A stretch of DNA of 64,000 bases from contig NZ_CP010431.2 in assembly GCF_000814845.2 (NCBI RefSeq), positions 2,232,001 to 2,296,000 on the forward strand, given 5' to 3'. Below the pieces are notes generated by a model that was not told where the DNA came from, did no database searches, and was given only the letters and a program-made list of their open reading frames with translations. Position 1 is the first letter of the stretch; each line of letters starts with the position of its first letter. Below are positions 9,847 to 19,673 of the stretch, piece by piece. The position numbers and the translations under genes are program-made. The stretch is from Pandoraea sputorum (GTDB lineage Bacteria; Pseudomonadota; Gammaproteobacteria; Burkholderiales; Burkholderiaceae).

Positions 9847-11064
9847 ATGACGCAAGACAACCGCAAGCCCCTCGACAAGCCGGAAGCCAACGGCTGGCAT
9901 TGGCAAACCAATATTCTGCACACCGACACACAACTGCCCGCCGGTTTCTCGGCCATGCCGGTGCCGGTGGCACGCGCGTCGACGGTGGTCTTTCCCGATC
10001 TGGCGGCCATGCGCTCGCTCGACTGGAAGAACGACAGCCAGTGGCGCTACGGTCTGCACGCCACGCCCACGTCGATGGAGCTGATGCGACGTCTGGCCGC
10101 GCTCGAAGGCGGCAAGCACTGCCTGCTGTTCCCGTCGGGGCTGTCCGCTATCTCGAACGTGTACTTCGGGCTCATCAAGAGCGGCGACGACGTGCTGATT
10201 CCCGACAACGCCTACGGTCCGAATCGCGATCACGGCGACTGGCTGGCACAGGCGTGGGGGATCACGGTGCGTTACTACGACCCGATGATCGGCGAGGGCA
10301 TCGGGGAACTGATTCAACCGAATACCAAGTTGATCTGGCTGGAAGCGCCGGGTTCGGTCACGATGGAAGTCCCGGACATTCCCGCCATCGCGCGCGTGGC
10401 CCGTGAGCGCGGTGTGCTTACGGCCATCGACAATACCTACTCAGCAGGGCTGGCGTTCCGTCCGTTCGACCACGGAGTCGATATCTCGGTGCAGGCGCTG
10501 ACCAAGTATCAATCGGGCGGTAGCGACATTCTGATGGGCGGCGTCGTGACCATCGACGACGACATTCACCATCGTCTGAAGCAAGCGCGTATGCGCCTGG
10601 GCGTTGGGGTGTCGGCCGACGATTGCAGTCTCGTACTGCGCAGTCTCGGTAACCTGCAATTGCGTTTCGAAGCGCACGACCGGTCCGCCATGACTTTGGC
10701 CACGTGGCTGGGCACGCGTCACGAGATCGCCGCCGTGCTGCATCCCGCGTTCGAAGACTGCCCGGGCTATCAGAATTTCCGTCGCGACTTTACGGGCGCA
10801 GGTGGCTTGTTCTCGGTCGTGTTCGACGAGCGCTATTCGCAAGCACAGATCGACGCCTTCATCGAAGGGCTGCGGCTGTTCAAGATCGGTTTCAGCTGGG
10901 GTGGGGCTCACAGTCTGGCGCTGCCGTATCGCGTGCCGTCGATGCGTACAGCAACGCCGTGGCCGCACAAGGGCGGTCTGGTGCGCTTCTATGTGGGTCT
11001 GGAAGATGTGCGCGACCTGCAAGCCGATATCGAAGCGAGTCTGAAGGCGCACCTCGTCGCCTGA
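9847..11064 (+). CDS. metC: Cystathionine beta-lyase (PLP, Cys/Met metabolism)
   Basis: PLP enzyme converting cystathionine to homocysteine, pyruvate and ammonia in methionine biosynthesis. ATG 9847 has GGAG upstream and gives 405 residues. Diagnostic features are PTSMELMRRLAALEGGKHC, the PLP-binding Asp region (AIDNTYSAGLAF), and the Schiff-base lysine in ALTKYQSGGSDILMGG. SWGGAHSLALPY fits MetC better than MetB/MetZ. The terminator in front makes it an independent unit from bktB. Confidence 0.9.
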   Translation: MTQDNRKPLDKPEANGWHWQTNILHTDTQLPAGFSAMPVPVARASTVVFPDLAAMRSLDWKNDSQWRYGLHATPTSMELMRRLAALEGGKHCLLFPSGLSAISNVYFGLIKSGDDVLIPDNAYGPNRDHGDWLAQAWGITVRYYDPMIGEGIGELIQPNTKLIWLEAPGSVTMEVPDIPAIARVARERGVLTAIDNTYSAGLAFRPFDHGVDISVQALTKYQSGGSDILMGGVVTIDDDIHHRLKQARMRLGVGVSADDCSLVLRSLGNLQLRFEAHDRSAMTLATWLGTRHEIAAVLHPAFEDCPGYQNFRRDFTGAGGLFSVVFDERYSQAQIDAFIEGLRLFKIGFSWGGAHSLALPYRVPSMRTATPWPHKGGLVRFYVGLEDVRDLQADIEASLKAHLVA

Positions 11065-11103
11065 TCGCGAACAGCGATCGGCTGCGAAGAGAGAGACGAG
11101 CAT

Positions 11104-12405
11104 GTGCGGTCGCCGGTGGGCGGTGAGCGATGTTTGCAAGCCGCCTGCGCGCATATGAGGGATGCTCGCCTTCCCTTATCGACAGGCAAGAGGCGGGCGG
11201 CACGGCACACAAGCGTGTCCTCATCCCGCTGCACTACGATGACCACGCCCTCGCTGCAATCCGTTCACTACCCGGTCGTCTTCACGGAGTCGTCGTGCGA
11301 CCCGGTGAAATCCCACGCGCCTCGCAGATCCGAAACGCCCGACGGCGTGCGCGAATCACGGACGCTCGATGACATCCTTGGTCCGACGTCCGAGTGCGGC
11401 TCACGCGGGGAGGGCGACGCTGGAGCGGTATTCGACGATCCTCAGAACGCTGGATTTGTCATCAAGGTCTCCCATGCCGAGACGATCGACGTAGGTGAGG
11501 AGTGGGCGGCTGTGCAACGGAGCGCGGAAAGGTGGATGCGGTTCTACGGCCACGGCAGCGCGGAACCGTTCGTCACTGCGGATAATCGTGTTTGCGTGCG
11601 GCTTAACAAGGTTCCGGGCAGACCCATGCGCACGATCTGGCCGTCCGAGTACGGCACGTCCAAGCATGACATCATGCTCTCTCTGGACTTGCTGCAAGGG
11701 CGACTCATCGATGTCGGCCTTCGGCACGAGGACATTTCCACTAGCAACTTGCATTTCGACCCGGAAACGAACTGCTTTTGGCCGACCGACTTCGACACTG
11801 CATCGACGTTCACATCCTCTGCGATGACGCCGGAGGCGGCGTCGCCTGGCCCGCTAGCGTCTGACCATGCGATGTTTTCATCGCTGCGCAAGCGCGTGTC
11901 CGCACTCATGGACAGCCACGCCCCGGAGGTTGTCGAAACGTATGCTGTGCTTTCAGAACTCATTGGTCCGGGCACGGCCGTCAGCCACGCATGGCGATGC
12001 GGGCAGATCTTTACCGATCCGGAAGACGATGGGCGTGTGTACAAGCCGCTGTTCAAGTTCGAGTTCGACGATTTCGCGCCGGGCGTCGAAACAGGGCCGA
12101 AGGAATTGTCGCGGGCCGTCAACGAGAAGCGTATGTTCGAGCACTACTACGGCAAGGGCTCCGCGGATTTGATACGCACGAGAAACGGCTACTACCTGCT
12201 GCGCATGAAACGGGTGCCGGGCGTGACTTTCGATGCATCGGCACCGGCGCCGCAAGGCTACCAGGCGGCTTATCGGGAGATGCGTTACAAGATGCTCGCC
12301 GCAGGTATCGAGCATCCCGGTCTGCAGCCGGAGCACTTATGCTTCGACGCCTCGACCAAGACGCTTCATCCGGTGAGCTTCGCGTCATGCCGCCTGATCG
12401 GCTGA
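11104..12405 (+). CDS. Putative effector: tandem OspG/NleH-like kinase and pseudokinase
   Basis: 433 residues from GTG 11104, which is preceded by GAGAGAGA; in-frame ATGs at 11155 and 11239 are alternatives, and the last gives a Ser/Thr-rich N-terminus typical of type III effectors. I read two kinase-like repeats. Repeat one has GAVF (107-110), ion-pair Lys121 (VIK), catalytic-loop HED (208-210), Asn215 and DFD (229-231). Repeat two has GQIF (300-303) and Lys314 (VYK), but the loop reads HPGLQPEHLCFD, with the catalytic Asp replaced by Gly and the loop Asn by His, and DFD replaced by SFA. Repeat two is therefore probably a pseudokinase. The pattern (short N-lobe, HxD-N-DFD) suggests compact bacterial effector kinases. 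Function is inferred; no secretion genes are in the window. Confidence 0.5.
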   Translation: MRSPVGGERCLQAACAHMRDARLPLSTGKRRAARHTSVSSSRCTTMTTPSLQSVHYPVVFTESSCDPVKSHAPRRSETPDGVRESRTLDDILGPTSECGSRGEGDAGAVFDDPQNAGFVIKVSHAETIDVGEEWAAVQRSAERWMRFYGHGSAEPFVTADNRVCVRLNKVPGRPMRTIWPSEYGTSKHDIMLSLDLLQGRLIDVGLRHEDISTSNLHFDPETNCFWPTDFDTASTFTSSAMTPEAASPGPLASDHAMFSSLRKRVSALMDSHAPEVVETYAVLSELIGPGTAVSHAWRCGQIFTDPEDDGRVYKPLFKFEFDDFAPGVETGPKELSRAVNEKRMFEHYYGKGSADLIRTRNGYYLLRMKRVPGVTFDASAPAPQGYQAAYREMRYKMLAAGIEHPGLQPEHLCFDASTKTLHPVSFASCRLIG

Positions 12406-12422
12406 CGCGTTCGTTGTCGCGC

Positions 12423-13325
12423 TCAGTCCTTGCGGAACAGTGACAGCAGGCCGTCGAGCCCTGCATGGTTGAAGGCCACCGAAGCTTTCTCCCGCACCAC
12501 CGGCTTGGCCCGGAACGCCACCGACAAACCGGCGATGGCCATCATCTGAAGATCGTTCGATCCGTCTCCCATCACGATCGCCTGTGCAGGCGTAGCGCCG
12601 AACTGCGCCGCGACTTCGGCGACCGTGCGTGCCTTGACTTCCGCATTGACGATTTCACCCAACACGCGGCCGGTGAGCTTGCCGTCGACGATTTCCAGGG
12701 TATTGGCGCGGGTGACGTCGAGATTCAGGCGTGGCTTCAGACGGTCAGTGAAGAACGTGAAACCGCCCGAGACCAGCAGCGTGCGAATGCCTAGTGCCTG
12801 AACGCCGCGTAGCATCGACTCGGCACCCGGGGAAAGCTGCAGACGCTCCTCGTAGACCTTTTCAAGCGCACTGGCGTCAAGCCCTTTCAATAGCGCCACG
12901 CGTCGCGTCAGACTTTCGTTGAAGTCCTTGATCTCGCCGCGCATGGCGGCTTCGGTGATGGCAGAGACTTCCGCCTTCAGCCCGCAGTAGTCCGCGATTT
13001 CGTCGATGCACTCAATGGTGATGAGTGTCGAATCCATATCCATTGCAACGAGCTTGAAGTCCGTCAGTCGTCGCTGGCTGTCGACGATCGAGACGTCCAC
13101 GCCGTATTGCTGTGCGAGCGCACCGATCGCGCTTCTGAGGGCAGGCGTATCGGTGACGTCCCGAACACGTGCAACCCCTTTTGCCATATCGAGAGCGCTC
13201 TGTGGCGCCAACGCCTGAATAGCCGCTTGCGGCACGGGCAGCGGTGCGTCTGCCGATTGCGTTGCTGCACCCGAGCCGGGGTGAGCGGCCGTGTGGGGTC
13301 CCAATATGACGAGGTCGTGAGCCAT
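12423..13325 (-). CDS. serB: Phosphoserine phosphatase
   Basis: HAD-superfamily phosphatase performing the last step of serine biosynthesis, 300 residues. The N-terminal part (1-85) is the divergent ACT-like extension. Motif I is DMDSTLITIECIDEIAD (Asp nucleophile, about residue 94), motif II is LLVSGGFTFF, and motif III is IVMGDGSNDLQMM. It converges on the kinase-like gene (17-bp gap) and is divergent from the giant gene at 13544. Confidence 0.95.
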   Translation of the reverse strand: MAHDLVILGPHTAAHPGSGAATQSADAPLPVPQAAIQALAPQSALDMAKGVARVRDVTDTPALRSAIGALAQQYGVDVSIVDSQRRLTDFKLVAMDMDSTLITIECIDEIADYCGLKAEVSAITEAAMRGEIKDFNESLTRRVALLKGLDASALEKVYEERLQLSPGAESMLRGVQALGIRTLLVSGGFTFFTDRLKPRLNLDVTRANTLEIVDGKLTGRVLGEIVNAEVKARTVAEVAAQFGATPAQAIVMGDGSNDLQMMAIAGLSVAFRAKPVVREKASVAFNHAGLDGLLSLFRKD

Positions 13326-13543
13326 CTGAAAAGGAAAGTAATCGATTGCGCAAATATCGCGTGGAAGTCGCCCGGTTTTGGGGGCGTCGCGTGCGAATGG
13401 AACCGCATTTTACCGTGTTGCGACAACAGGAACCGCATTTCCCAATGCGTCGAAGTTGGGCGAAAAGTGAACGCAGCGGCGCGGCCCGCGGTAGGAGTAT
13501 CTGAGCGCCGTGACCGATTAGCCCCAAAGGAGAGAGTTTGCCG

Positions 13544-16500
13544 ATGCTTCTACCTCCATTGCGTTTCCCACCAACTGGCCTCGCGGCCACCTCGTCCAAT
13601 GTGTCGTCATCCGATGACAGTTCGCAGCGGCCATCGTCCAGTCAGACGCCCGGGCATGAGCCACCGGCCGGGGCGGCCGTCGACAGCTCGCCGCAAGTGA
13701 CGCCCATCGACATGGCGCTTCCCGAGGTGCTGGTCGGGCAGGATTGGCGAGCCCGTGTCGTCTGCGGTCTGGTGTTGCGTGCGCCCTCGCACTGGGGGCC
13801 GGTGTCCTCTGCCATGGCATTTGCGCTGCTGGATCGGCGCGGCGACCTGCATGACGCTGTCGAACAACACGGACTGGCCCGGTTGGCTGGAATGATGGGG
13901 GCGGCGGGCTTCGTGCTGCACGAGCGGGAAGCGGCGGGCCTGCAAGAACTGCTGTATGAAGACGGACGTTTTGGCATCCGTGTACGCCGGGAGGCGCAGG
14001 TGGAGGTGCGATGGGCTTCCGGCGATCTGCCGTGCGATGGTCTTTGGCATGCCGTGCTGGCAGCGGTTGTCGCGACCGAGGTGGAGGACATCGATCCGTC
14101 GTTACTGTCGACACTGCCCGGGTTGTTGGCACGTCTGGTGGCGGAGGATCCCGGCTTCGCCGTCGCAGCGTGGCAGTCGCACCTGGCTGGCGACTTACCG
14201 GCATTTATGCCGGCCACCACCGCAACGCTGGGCGACGTTGCGTGGCGATGCGGTTCATGGATGGCGGTAGCCGCTGGTGCTGCGATAGGGCTTACGTTTG
14301 GGTTTGCATCAGACGCATTGCAGTCGTCTGCGGTGACGGCGAGCGACGGCGCGCTGCAGCCTTCCACCGAACTGATCGGGAGTGAGACCTTGGGATGCCG
14401 GGGAGGGAATGGGATGTTGGGGGCCGTCGCGCCATTGGCGGGCGCGTTCGCGTGTGGTGCGATGGAACTGGCAGCGGCGGCTCGACTGTATGCCGCCGTT
14501 CCGTCCGAGCGCGCGGCAGTAGCCTTCGATCGCGCACAGCATCTGTCTGCCTACGCGCTCTTGCTGCCTTCGCTGACGGCGGACGAGTTACGACTCCTGA
14601 TGTCGACACTCGGCGAGACGTTCGCCGAGCTAGATGTCTTCGACGTCGCCGCGACGGTGCAATTTCGTCTAACAGAAAGACCGACGCCGATGACGCCGCG
14701 CGGCGCGATTTCCTGCATCAAGTGGCAAAAGCTACGTCGCAAGGCACGACAACGTGAGCAAAGCCGATTTCACTTCGCCGCGCCCGGTTGGGTAACCGCG
14801 CTCGAGTCCGCATTGCAACTGGCGCAAGGGGCGAATTTGCTGACGCCCTTCGGGAACGTGGTTCAGGAGGCGCACGCCCAGCGCCGTCGGGCGCAATGGA
14901 ATGCCGAGTGCGATGTATTGGATGCGCAAGCGCTTGCGAACGCGCCGCGTCGCTTGCCAGCCTTTGCGGGCGAGCCGCCACCAGTCGTGACCTGTCCCGG
15001 GAGCAATCGGTCGTCGCATGTCGTAGAAAGAGCAACAAGCGCAACAAGCGCAACAAGCGCGACGGGGCGCGGCGGTCCGGATTCGACTCATTGGCTCGTG
15101 ACGGCAGCGTCGCAAGCCGCTATGGCGTCGCTGAGTCCGAGTGCATGGCGCCGCCGGTGGCTACCGGTCACCGGTGTGCTGAGCCTTGGGGCGCTTGGCG
15201 GTCTGGTGATGTGGAGCCGCTTTCGCTCGGAGGGCGACCTTGCCGAGTCGACGGCCGTCGACGCCGACGCCCCTCGCAGGCAGACGCGGGAGCTTCGGCC
15301 CTTCCACCACCTTGCCCCGCAGCGCGAGGGGATGGAACTGGCCCAGACCGCGGAGCCGGAGACGCTTGAAGACATGCTGAATCTGATCGACGCGACCGAT
15401 GCTATCGAAGCGTCGGCCAACGTGATGGAAAAGCATCGCAGCCAGGCGGTGACGGTCATCGAAAAGCAAATGGAGGCGGTGCTGCGCAAGCAGGGAAAGG
15501 GGGCTGCCGATCTGGGATATCGCACGGCATTGCCGTGGAGCGCCGAAGTCGAGGTGACCTACAGCAAAGCCGGACGCTCTCCGGACACCAGAGGGTTCAC
15601 CTTTTCATTCAGTGAAGAATACGAGACCAAACGTGTCACGGTGCGAGACGTGGCGATAGGTACACATTATTCGGACGAGTACGAAATTACCGGTGGCTAT
15701 AAACGTGTCGTGTCGTTACGTGTTCTCGATAACGCGGCGCATAGTTTGCTGATGGCCGTGAACCGGGACGAGTTCCGGACCCAACTACAGGAGCGGGATG
15801 AACGCCAACTCAAGGCACTGGAAGCGTCGGGCGAATTGATGAGCGAGTACGCGCGATACGTGCAAGAGGTATTCACGGGCGTACTGTTTAACGCGACGTC
15901 GTTCGATTGGGAGCGCCAGATTCCCCCTGGCAGCCGGGCGGGGAGCTCCATGCTGGCGCCACATCCGCAGACAGTCGGAACGCGTTCGCGCGTAAGGGTC
16001 GGTCGGGGGCCTGTGCGCCTGATTTCGTTCGACGGCGAAATACTGGCGGACTTGCTATCCGTGCAACAGCCGGATGGCAATGCAGTGCTGCTGATTTCGA
16101 TCAAACACGCGACGTACTTCTGGTGGTGGCCCGGTGTCGAGGCGACGCTGGAGTTTCAGGAGTTCATCAGCCTGCACATGTCGCCAATCGACTTGCAGCG
16201 ACTGGAGAGTCCATTACGTCGCAGTCGTATGCGGTATCAGATCGACCCGGGGTCTGCGAAAAGCCATTGGGCATGTGCGTCTTCGAACCGGGAAGTTGGC
16301 GAGACGACGACAACGCCGCAGCCTCGGGGGCCGTTCGACGCGCTGTACGACGAAGTCTCGCTCAAGCCTTACTTCAAGTTCGAGACCTGTCCATCTTTGC
16401 ACCTGGCCCTGTGGACTGCAAAAGTGCGCCGGGCGCATAGTGACCGCGATCTGGTGATCGTCACGCAAAAGGTGCGTGACGAACGCCGCCTGAACAGCGT

Positions 16501-17485
16501 TCAGCATATTGTGCTCAATTACGTGAAGCTGCTGGGGCCCGCCATGATCGCGGCGTTCAAGAGCAAGGGGCGTATCGCGAGCGCCATCATGACGCTGGCG
16601 TTCGAAGTGGGGCCGTACTTTGGCACCTACGCGTTGCTCGCCGAGCGGGCGAAGTCGGCGGATCTCGAAGAGCTCAAACGCATTCATCGCGAGATGTCGG
16701 TGTCGTACGCGGTGGCCATGATGCTTCGGGCGTTGAATTCACCGACGCTCGACGCCATCGCCGACAGGATCGTCGGTGATCTGGAATCGACCCGCGTCGC
16801 ATCCCAGCACCTCAGGACCTTTATGGCGGCGTGGCCGCTGGTGAGCGAACAGCGCAAACAGTTTGCCGACGACGTGCGCGCCATCGTCAGGGGAGAGCGT
16901 CGGGAAGGCACGCTTAACCGGCAGCCTGCCTGGACCATATTCACGGGCATCAAGGCCTATCGGAATCTGCTTACCGACGGTGCGCAAACCGAACCGATGA
17001 CGGCGGACGAACAGCACGTCGACAGGTTCCTTGGGGCCGGGCGAAGGCAGGTCACGACGCAACGTGAGCTGATGCGCTTGCCCGAAGGCTACTGCGTTGC
17101 GCTGACCTATCCCGACGGCACCATGTTTTTTGCAGCGGTGACGAGTGGATCGGGCAAGCTGTTGGGGGCCGCCACCGACGACAGCGATGGCACCATCATG
17201 CGACGCACGGAATTGCCGATCCATCGCATGGAACGCATTTCGCAAGATGCCATGGTCTTTCTCGACGATGGTCGCGTCATGTGTGGTGCCATCGAAGCGC
17301 GTATGTACGTCGAGCCATTGCGTGACCGCGTGCCGCCCTGGCGGCAACCCGAGCAAAGTGCGAAAAGTGCGAAAAGTACGAATGGCATCTGGCCGCGAGT
17401 GCCGACGCTTCCCCCGCTCTACACGTCGACCCCTGCGTCGCCCGAGCTTGCGTCGAATCGCGCTCCCGTGATCGGCTCGGGGTAA
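13544..17485 (+). CDS. Giant (1313-residue) putative secreted toxin/effector, possibly DUF6543-like
   Basis: ATG 13544 lies nine bases after AAAGGAGAG. Residues 1-60 are Ser/Pro/Gln-rich and disordered-looking. Hydrophobic segments occur at about 237-255, 288-318 and 537-560 (VTGVLSLGALGGLVMW), and a Thr-Ser-Ala repeat near 500. The part from about 657 onward is an alpha/beta region: GYRTALPWSAEVEVTY, then RVRVGRGPVRLISFDGEI, VLLISIKHATYFWWWPG and LVIVTQKVRDERRL, then a hydrophobic helix pair (985-1034). The C-terminus (about 1180-1260) repeats a YCVALTYPDGTMFF-like beta pattern. The order is reminiscent of dermonecrotic-toxin-type (DUF6543) proteins from memory, but no catalytic motif is certain. 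The next gene (17537) may belong to the same locus. Codon use resembles its neighbours. Confidence 0.55.
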   Translation: MLLPPLRFPPTGLAATSSNVSSSDDSSQRPSSSQTPGHEPPAGAAVDSSPQVTPIDMALPEVLVGQDWRARVVCGLVLRAPSHWGPVSSAMAFALLDRRGDLHDAVEQHGLARLAGMMGAAGFVLHEREAAGLQELLYEDGRFGIRVRREAQVEVRWASGDLPCDGLWHAVLAAVVATEVEDIDPSLLSTLPGLLARLVAEDPGFAVAAWQSHLAGDLPAFMPATTATLGDVAWRCGSWMAVAAGAAIGLTFGFASDALQSSAVTASDGALQPSTELIGSETLGCRGGNGMLGAVAPLAGAFACGAMELAAAARLYAAVPSERAAVAFDRAQHLSAYALLLPSLTADELRLLMSTLGETFAELDVFDVAATVQFRLTERPTPMTPRGAISCIKWQKLRRKARQREQSRFHFAAPGWVTALESALQLAQGANLLTPFGNVVQEAHAQRRRAQWNAECDVLDAQALANAPRRLPAFAGEPPPVVTCPGSNRSSHVVERATSATSATSATGRGGPDSTHWLVTAASQAAMASLSPSAWRRRWLPVTGVLSLGALGGLVMWSRFRSEGDLAESTAVDADAPRRQTRELRPFHHLAPQREGMELAQTAEPETLEDMLNLIDATDAIEASANVMEKHRSQAVTVIEKQMEAVLRKQGKGAADLGYRTALPWSAEVEVTYSKAGRSPDTRGFTFSFSEEYETKRVTVRDVAIGTHYSDEYEITGGYKRVVSLRVLDNAAHSLLMAVNRDEFRTQLQERDERQLKALEASGELMSEYARYVQEVFTGVLFNATSFDWERQIPPGSRAGSSMLAPHPQTVGTRSRVRVGRGPVRLISFDGEILADLLSVQQPDGNAVLLISIKHATYFWWWPGVEATLEFQEFISLHMSPIDLQRLESPLRRSRMRYQIDPGSAKSHWACASSNREVGETTTTPQPRGPFDALYDEVSLKPYFKFETCPSLHLALWTAKVRRAHSDRDLVIVTQKVRDERRLNSVQHIVLNYVKLLGPAMIAAFKSKGRIASAIMTLAFEVGPYFGTYALLAERAKSADLEELKRIHREMSVSYAVAMMLRALNSPTLDAIADRIVGDLESTRVASQHLRTFMAAWPLVSEQRKQFADDVRAIVRGERREGTLNRQPAWTIFTGIKAYRNLLTDGAQTEPMTADEQHVDRFLGAGRRQVTTQRELMRLPEGYCVALTYPDGTMFFAAVTSGSGKLLGAATDDSDGTIMRRTELPIHRMERISQDAMVFLDDGRVMCGAIEARMYVEPLRDRVPPWRQPEQSAKSAKSTNGIWPRVPTLPPLYTSTPASPELASNRAPVIGSG
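15032..15058 (+). repeat. Three tandem 9-bp units encoding Ala-Thr-Ser
   Basis: GCAACAAGC is repeated exactly three times within the giant gene, extended by a degenerate fourth unit, giving an in-frame Ala-Thr-Ser linker. A similar in-frame 9-bp repetition (Ser-Ala-Lys) occurs near 17353-17378. Both change length in whole codons, so slippage would alter linkers and keep the frame. Confidence 0.7.
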
Positions 17486-17536
17486 CCATCCCCCGCCAGT
17501 CGTTCGAAGCGCGCGCTCGATCGATGGGGGAAATTC

Positions 17537-19642
17537 GTGGACACCTGGTATGCGCGCGCCGGACGTACCGTCGTGCCTGGCGAGTCCTTGACGGCGACGC
17601 CTTCGAATATGGCTTCATTGCCGCTTCCCGTTGCATCGGTGAGTCCCATGCCCCCAACACCATCGACACCGGTGAGCTTCGTCTCCCCGACCGTCGGTAC
17701 GCCGCCACCGTCCCCCGGCGTGATGGCGGCCTACTGGAACGCGCCGCCGTTCAGGCGTGCGTTCGGGGAGGTCGTTTCACGCGTCACACGAGGACTGCTG
17801 CTCTGGCATTTGCAGGCCTCGCCCATTGCCCAATCTGCGCCGACGGCGCAACACCGATTGTTACTGCGCGCGCTACAGGGCATTGGGACGTTTCGTCCGA
17901 TCACTGTGAACACCGTGCGGGTACCGGGGGTAGTCGGCATGATCGGCGATGAGGGTTGCTTACTCCTCTCGTTGACGACTTGCGAAGCCATCACGGTGAA
18001 CGGGGAGGGCGGGGGCGCATCGACACCACGCATTCCTGCAGACGCGAGCGAACCGCTGCGAAGATTCGTCGGGATGCACGTGACTGAGGACATCGCCGGG
18101 CAACTGCGTGGCCAGGCGATGGGCGTCGCGCTCGATGGTGCACAGGCCAGCGATGCGCAGGAAGACAATCGCGACACTCACCGGATCATTGGCGACCTTC
18201 GCAATCGGGTCGAACGGGCGACGCAACGCGGACACACGGTGGACGGCGGAATTCTCAGACTGATAACGCATGCCGTGCGCACATTGCCGGGCATCGACGG
18301 CGAGACATTCACCGCTGGCATTCAGGGTGTGACCCGCGAGGTGCCGCATAGGGCGTCGGATGTCGTCTATCTCAACGAGCCGGTCGACGGGCCACAGATC
18401 GCTCCGAGCGTCGAACTGGCGTATGACCTCGGGACGGCGATCAGAGAGTTCGCCAACGACGTGTTCCCGCGAACGCCGTCCGACGACGGTCTTGCCACCG
18501 CGACCGTGTTTGCGACGAGGTTTGTCGATTCGGTGCAACAGTGCCGCATCCTGACGAGGGTGAGCAACGACGTTGCGAGCCTGATCGAGTCGGGGATGGG
18601 AGATACCGAATTCGTGACGGCGATGCTCGCTGCCGGACGCGGTTTAGGTGACGGAAAGTTCGGTGCCGCATTCGCCAGCATGTGGGAGCAGGTTCCCGGG
18701 CAAATCGGCGCTTGCGGGCGACAGTCGACGGTGCCGCAACTCGTGAAACTGCGTGGTACGCGTTTGCTGCAACAGGTGCCCCGGGGCCACCGCATTCTCG
18801 CGCGACTGACGTCTGCCGACGATGATCCGCAAGGAGGCTACGACGACATGTTGAGTCTGGGCGAGGGGCATGTCGCTGTGGCAAGTCATGTGGGAACCGA
18901 GCTTGCACCGCGCTTCAATCTGACGTCGGTCGATCTGACGCGCGCCGATGGCGATATTGTCTGGTCCGAAGATGTGGGTGCGTGGCGTCGCGATGGCCAC
19001 CACTTCGACTTCTGGATACAGAGCGACACCCCGGGAGTCTTCGCCGAGCCGATTCGGCAAGAACTGGAGGCCGGGAGCCTGAATCCTGCCCCGCTGAGGG
19101 GGGCGCTACTTGCGCATTCGAGCCTGACGGCATTGCAGGCCGAGCGCCCCGGGGCGAGTGGGTGGCTGTTGGGCGATACGACGACGCGCATGCTCGATGC
19201 GTCCACCGAAATCTTCGCCAAGTACGGGTTCACGGACATTCGTTATCGCCTGATTGTGGCCTGGTCCGAACCTGACCAGTTTAAGCCAGCGGTGTCGTTT
19301 GCCTTGGTCGGCAAAGGCGCAGGGGAGACGTTCAGGTCGTGGATTACGAGTGGCTATGTCGATCGCGTCGTAGCCGATCTACTGCCGAGGCGGACCTTGG
19401 GAAATGGGCCACGGCTTACCGGCGATATCTGCGTCGCGAGTGAGGTCGACTGGGCTTACTTCTATGAAGAGCACAGCGCGACGCAGTGCATCAAGTATGT
19501 CGATTTCGATACGGCAGATGCCGTACTCGCTGCGGCGCGCCGCTACACCGCTGTGCCCGGCGTGTTGCCCGGTGACTTCATGCCGGCAGGCATATTGCTC
19601 CGGGTGCCTGTCTGGTCGAGCGCTTCAGCGCGGGCGTCTTGA
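17537..19642 (+). CDS. 701-residue protein of unknown function, effector-like N-terminus
   Basis: GTG 17537 is preceded by GGGGGAAA; an in-frame ATG at about residue 25 is a possible alternative. The first 65 residues are rich in Pro, Thr and Ser (PMPPTPSTPVSF), as in the gene 51 bp upstream. The remainder is soluble, mixed alpha/beta, with no transmembrane segment or catalytic signature that I recognise. The C-terminal 150 residues (MLDASTEIFAKYGFTDIRYR, VSFALVGKGAGETF) look like a compact domain. Spacing and shared N-terminal composition suggest an operon with the giant gene, possibly two halves of one system; that is inference only. Confidence 0.55.
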   Translation: MDTWYARAGRTVVPGESLTATPSNMASLPLPVASVSPMPPTPSTPVSFVSPTVGTPPPSPGVMAAYWNAPPFRRAFGEVVSRVTRGLLLWHLQASPIAQSAPTAQHRLLLRALQGIGTFRPITVNTVRVPGVVGMIGDEGCLLLSLTTCEAITVNGEGGGASTPRIPADASEPLRRFVGMHVTEDIAGQLRGQAMGVALDGAQASDAQEDNRDTHRIIGDLRNRVERATQRGHTVDGGILRLITHAVRTLPGIDGETFTAGIQGVTREVPHRASDVVYLNEPVDGPQIAPSVELAYDLGTAIREFANDVFPRTPSDDGLATATVFATRFVDSVQQCRILTRVSNDVASLIESGMGDTEFVTAMLAAGRGLGDGKFGAAFASMWEQVPGQIGACGRQSTVPQLVKLRGTRLLQQVPRGHRILARLTSADDDPQGGYDDMLSLGEGHVAVASHVGTELAPRFNLTSVDLTRADGDIVWSEDVGAWRRDGHHFDFWIQSDTPGVFAEPIRQELEAGSLNPAPLRGALLAHSSLTALQAERPGASGWLLGDTTTRMLDASTEIFAKYGFTDIRYRLIVAWSEPDQFKPAVSFALVGKGAGETFRSWITSGYVDRVVADLLPRRTLGNGPRLTGDICVASEVDWAYFYEEHSATQCIKYVDFDTADAVLAAARRYTAVPGVLPGDFMPAGILLRVPVWSSASARAS

Positions 19643-19673
19643 AAGGGACCGGTGCGTTACTGCGGGTGAGGCG

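Noticed and set aside
15032..15058. Short regular repeats considered as a CRISPR
   Set aside because: Unit is 9 bp, directly tandem, in frame and without spacers; no cas genes are present.
11104..19642. Type III secretion locus
   Set aside because: Three effector-like proteins occur, but no apparatus, chaperone or regulator genes are in the window.
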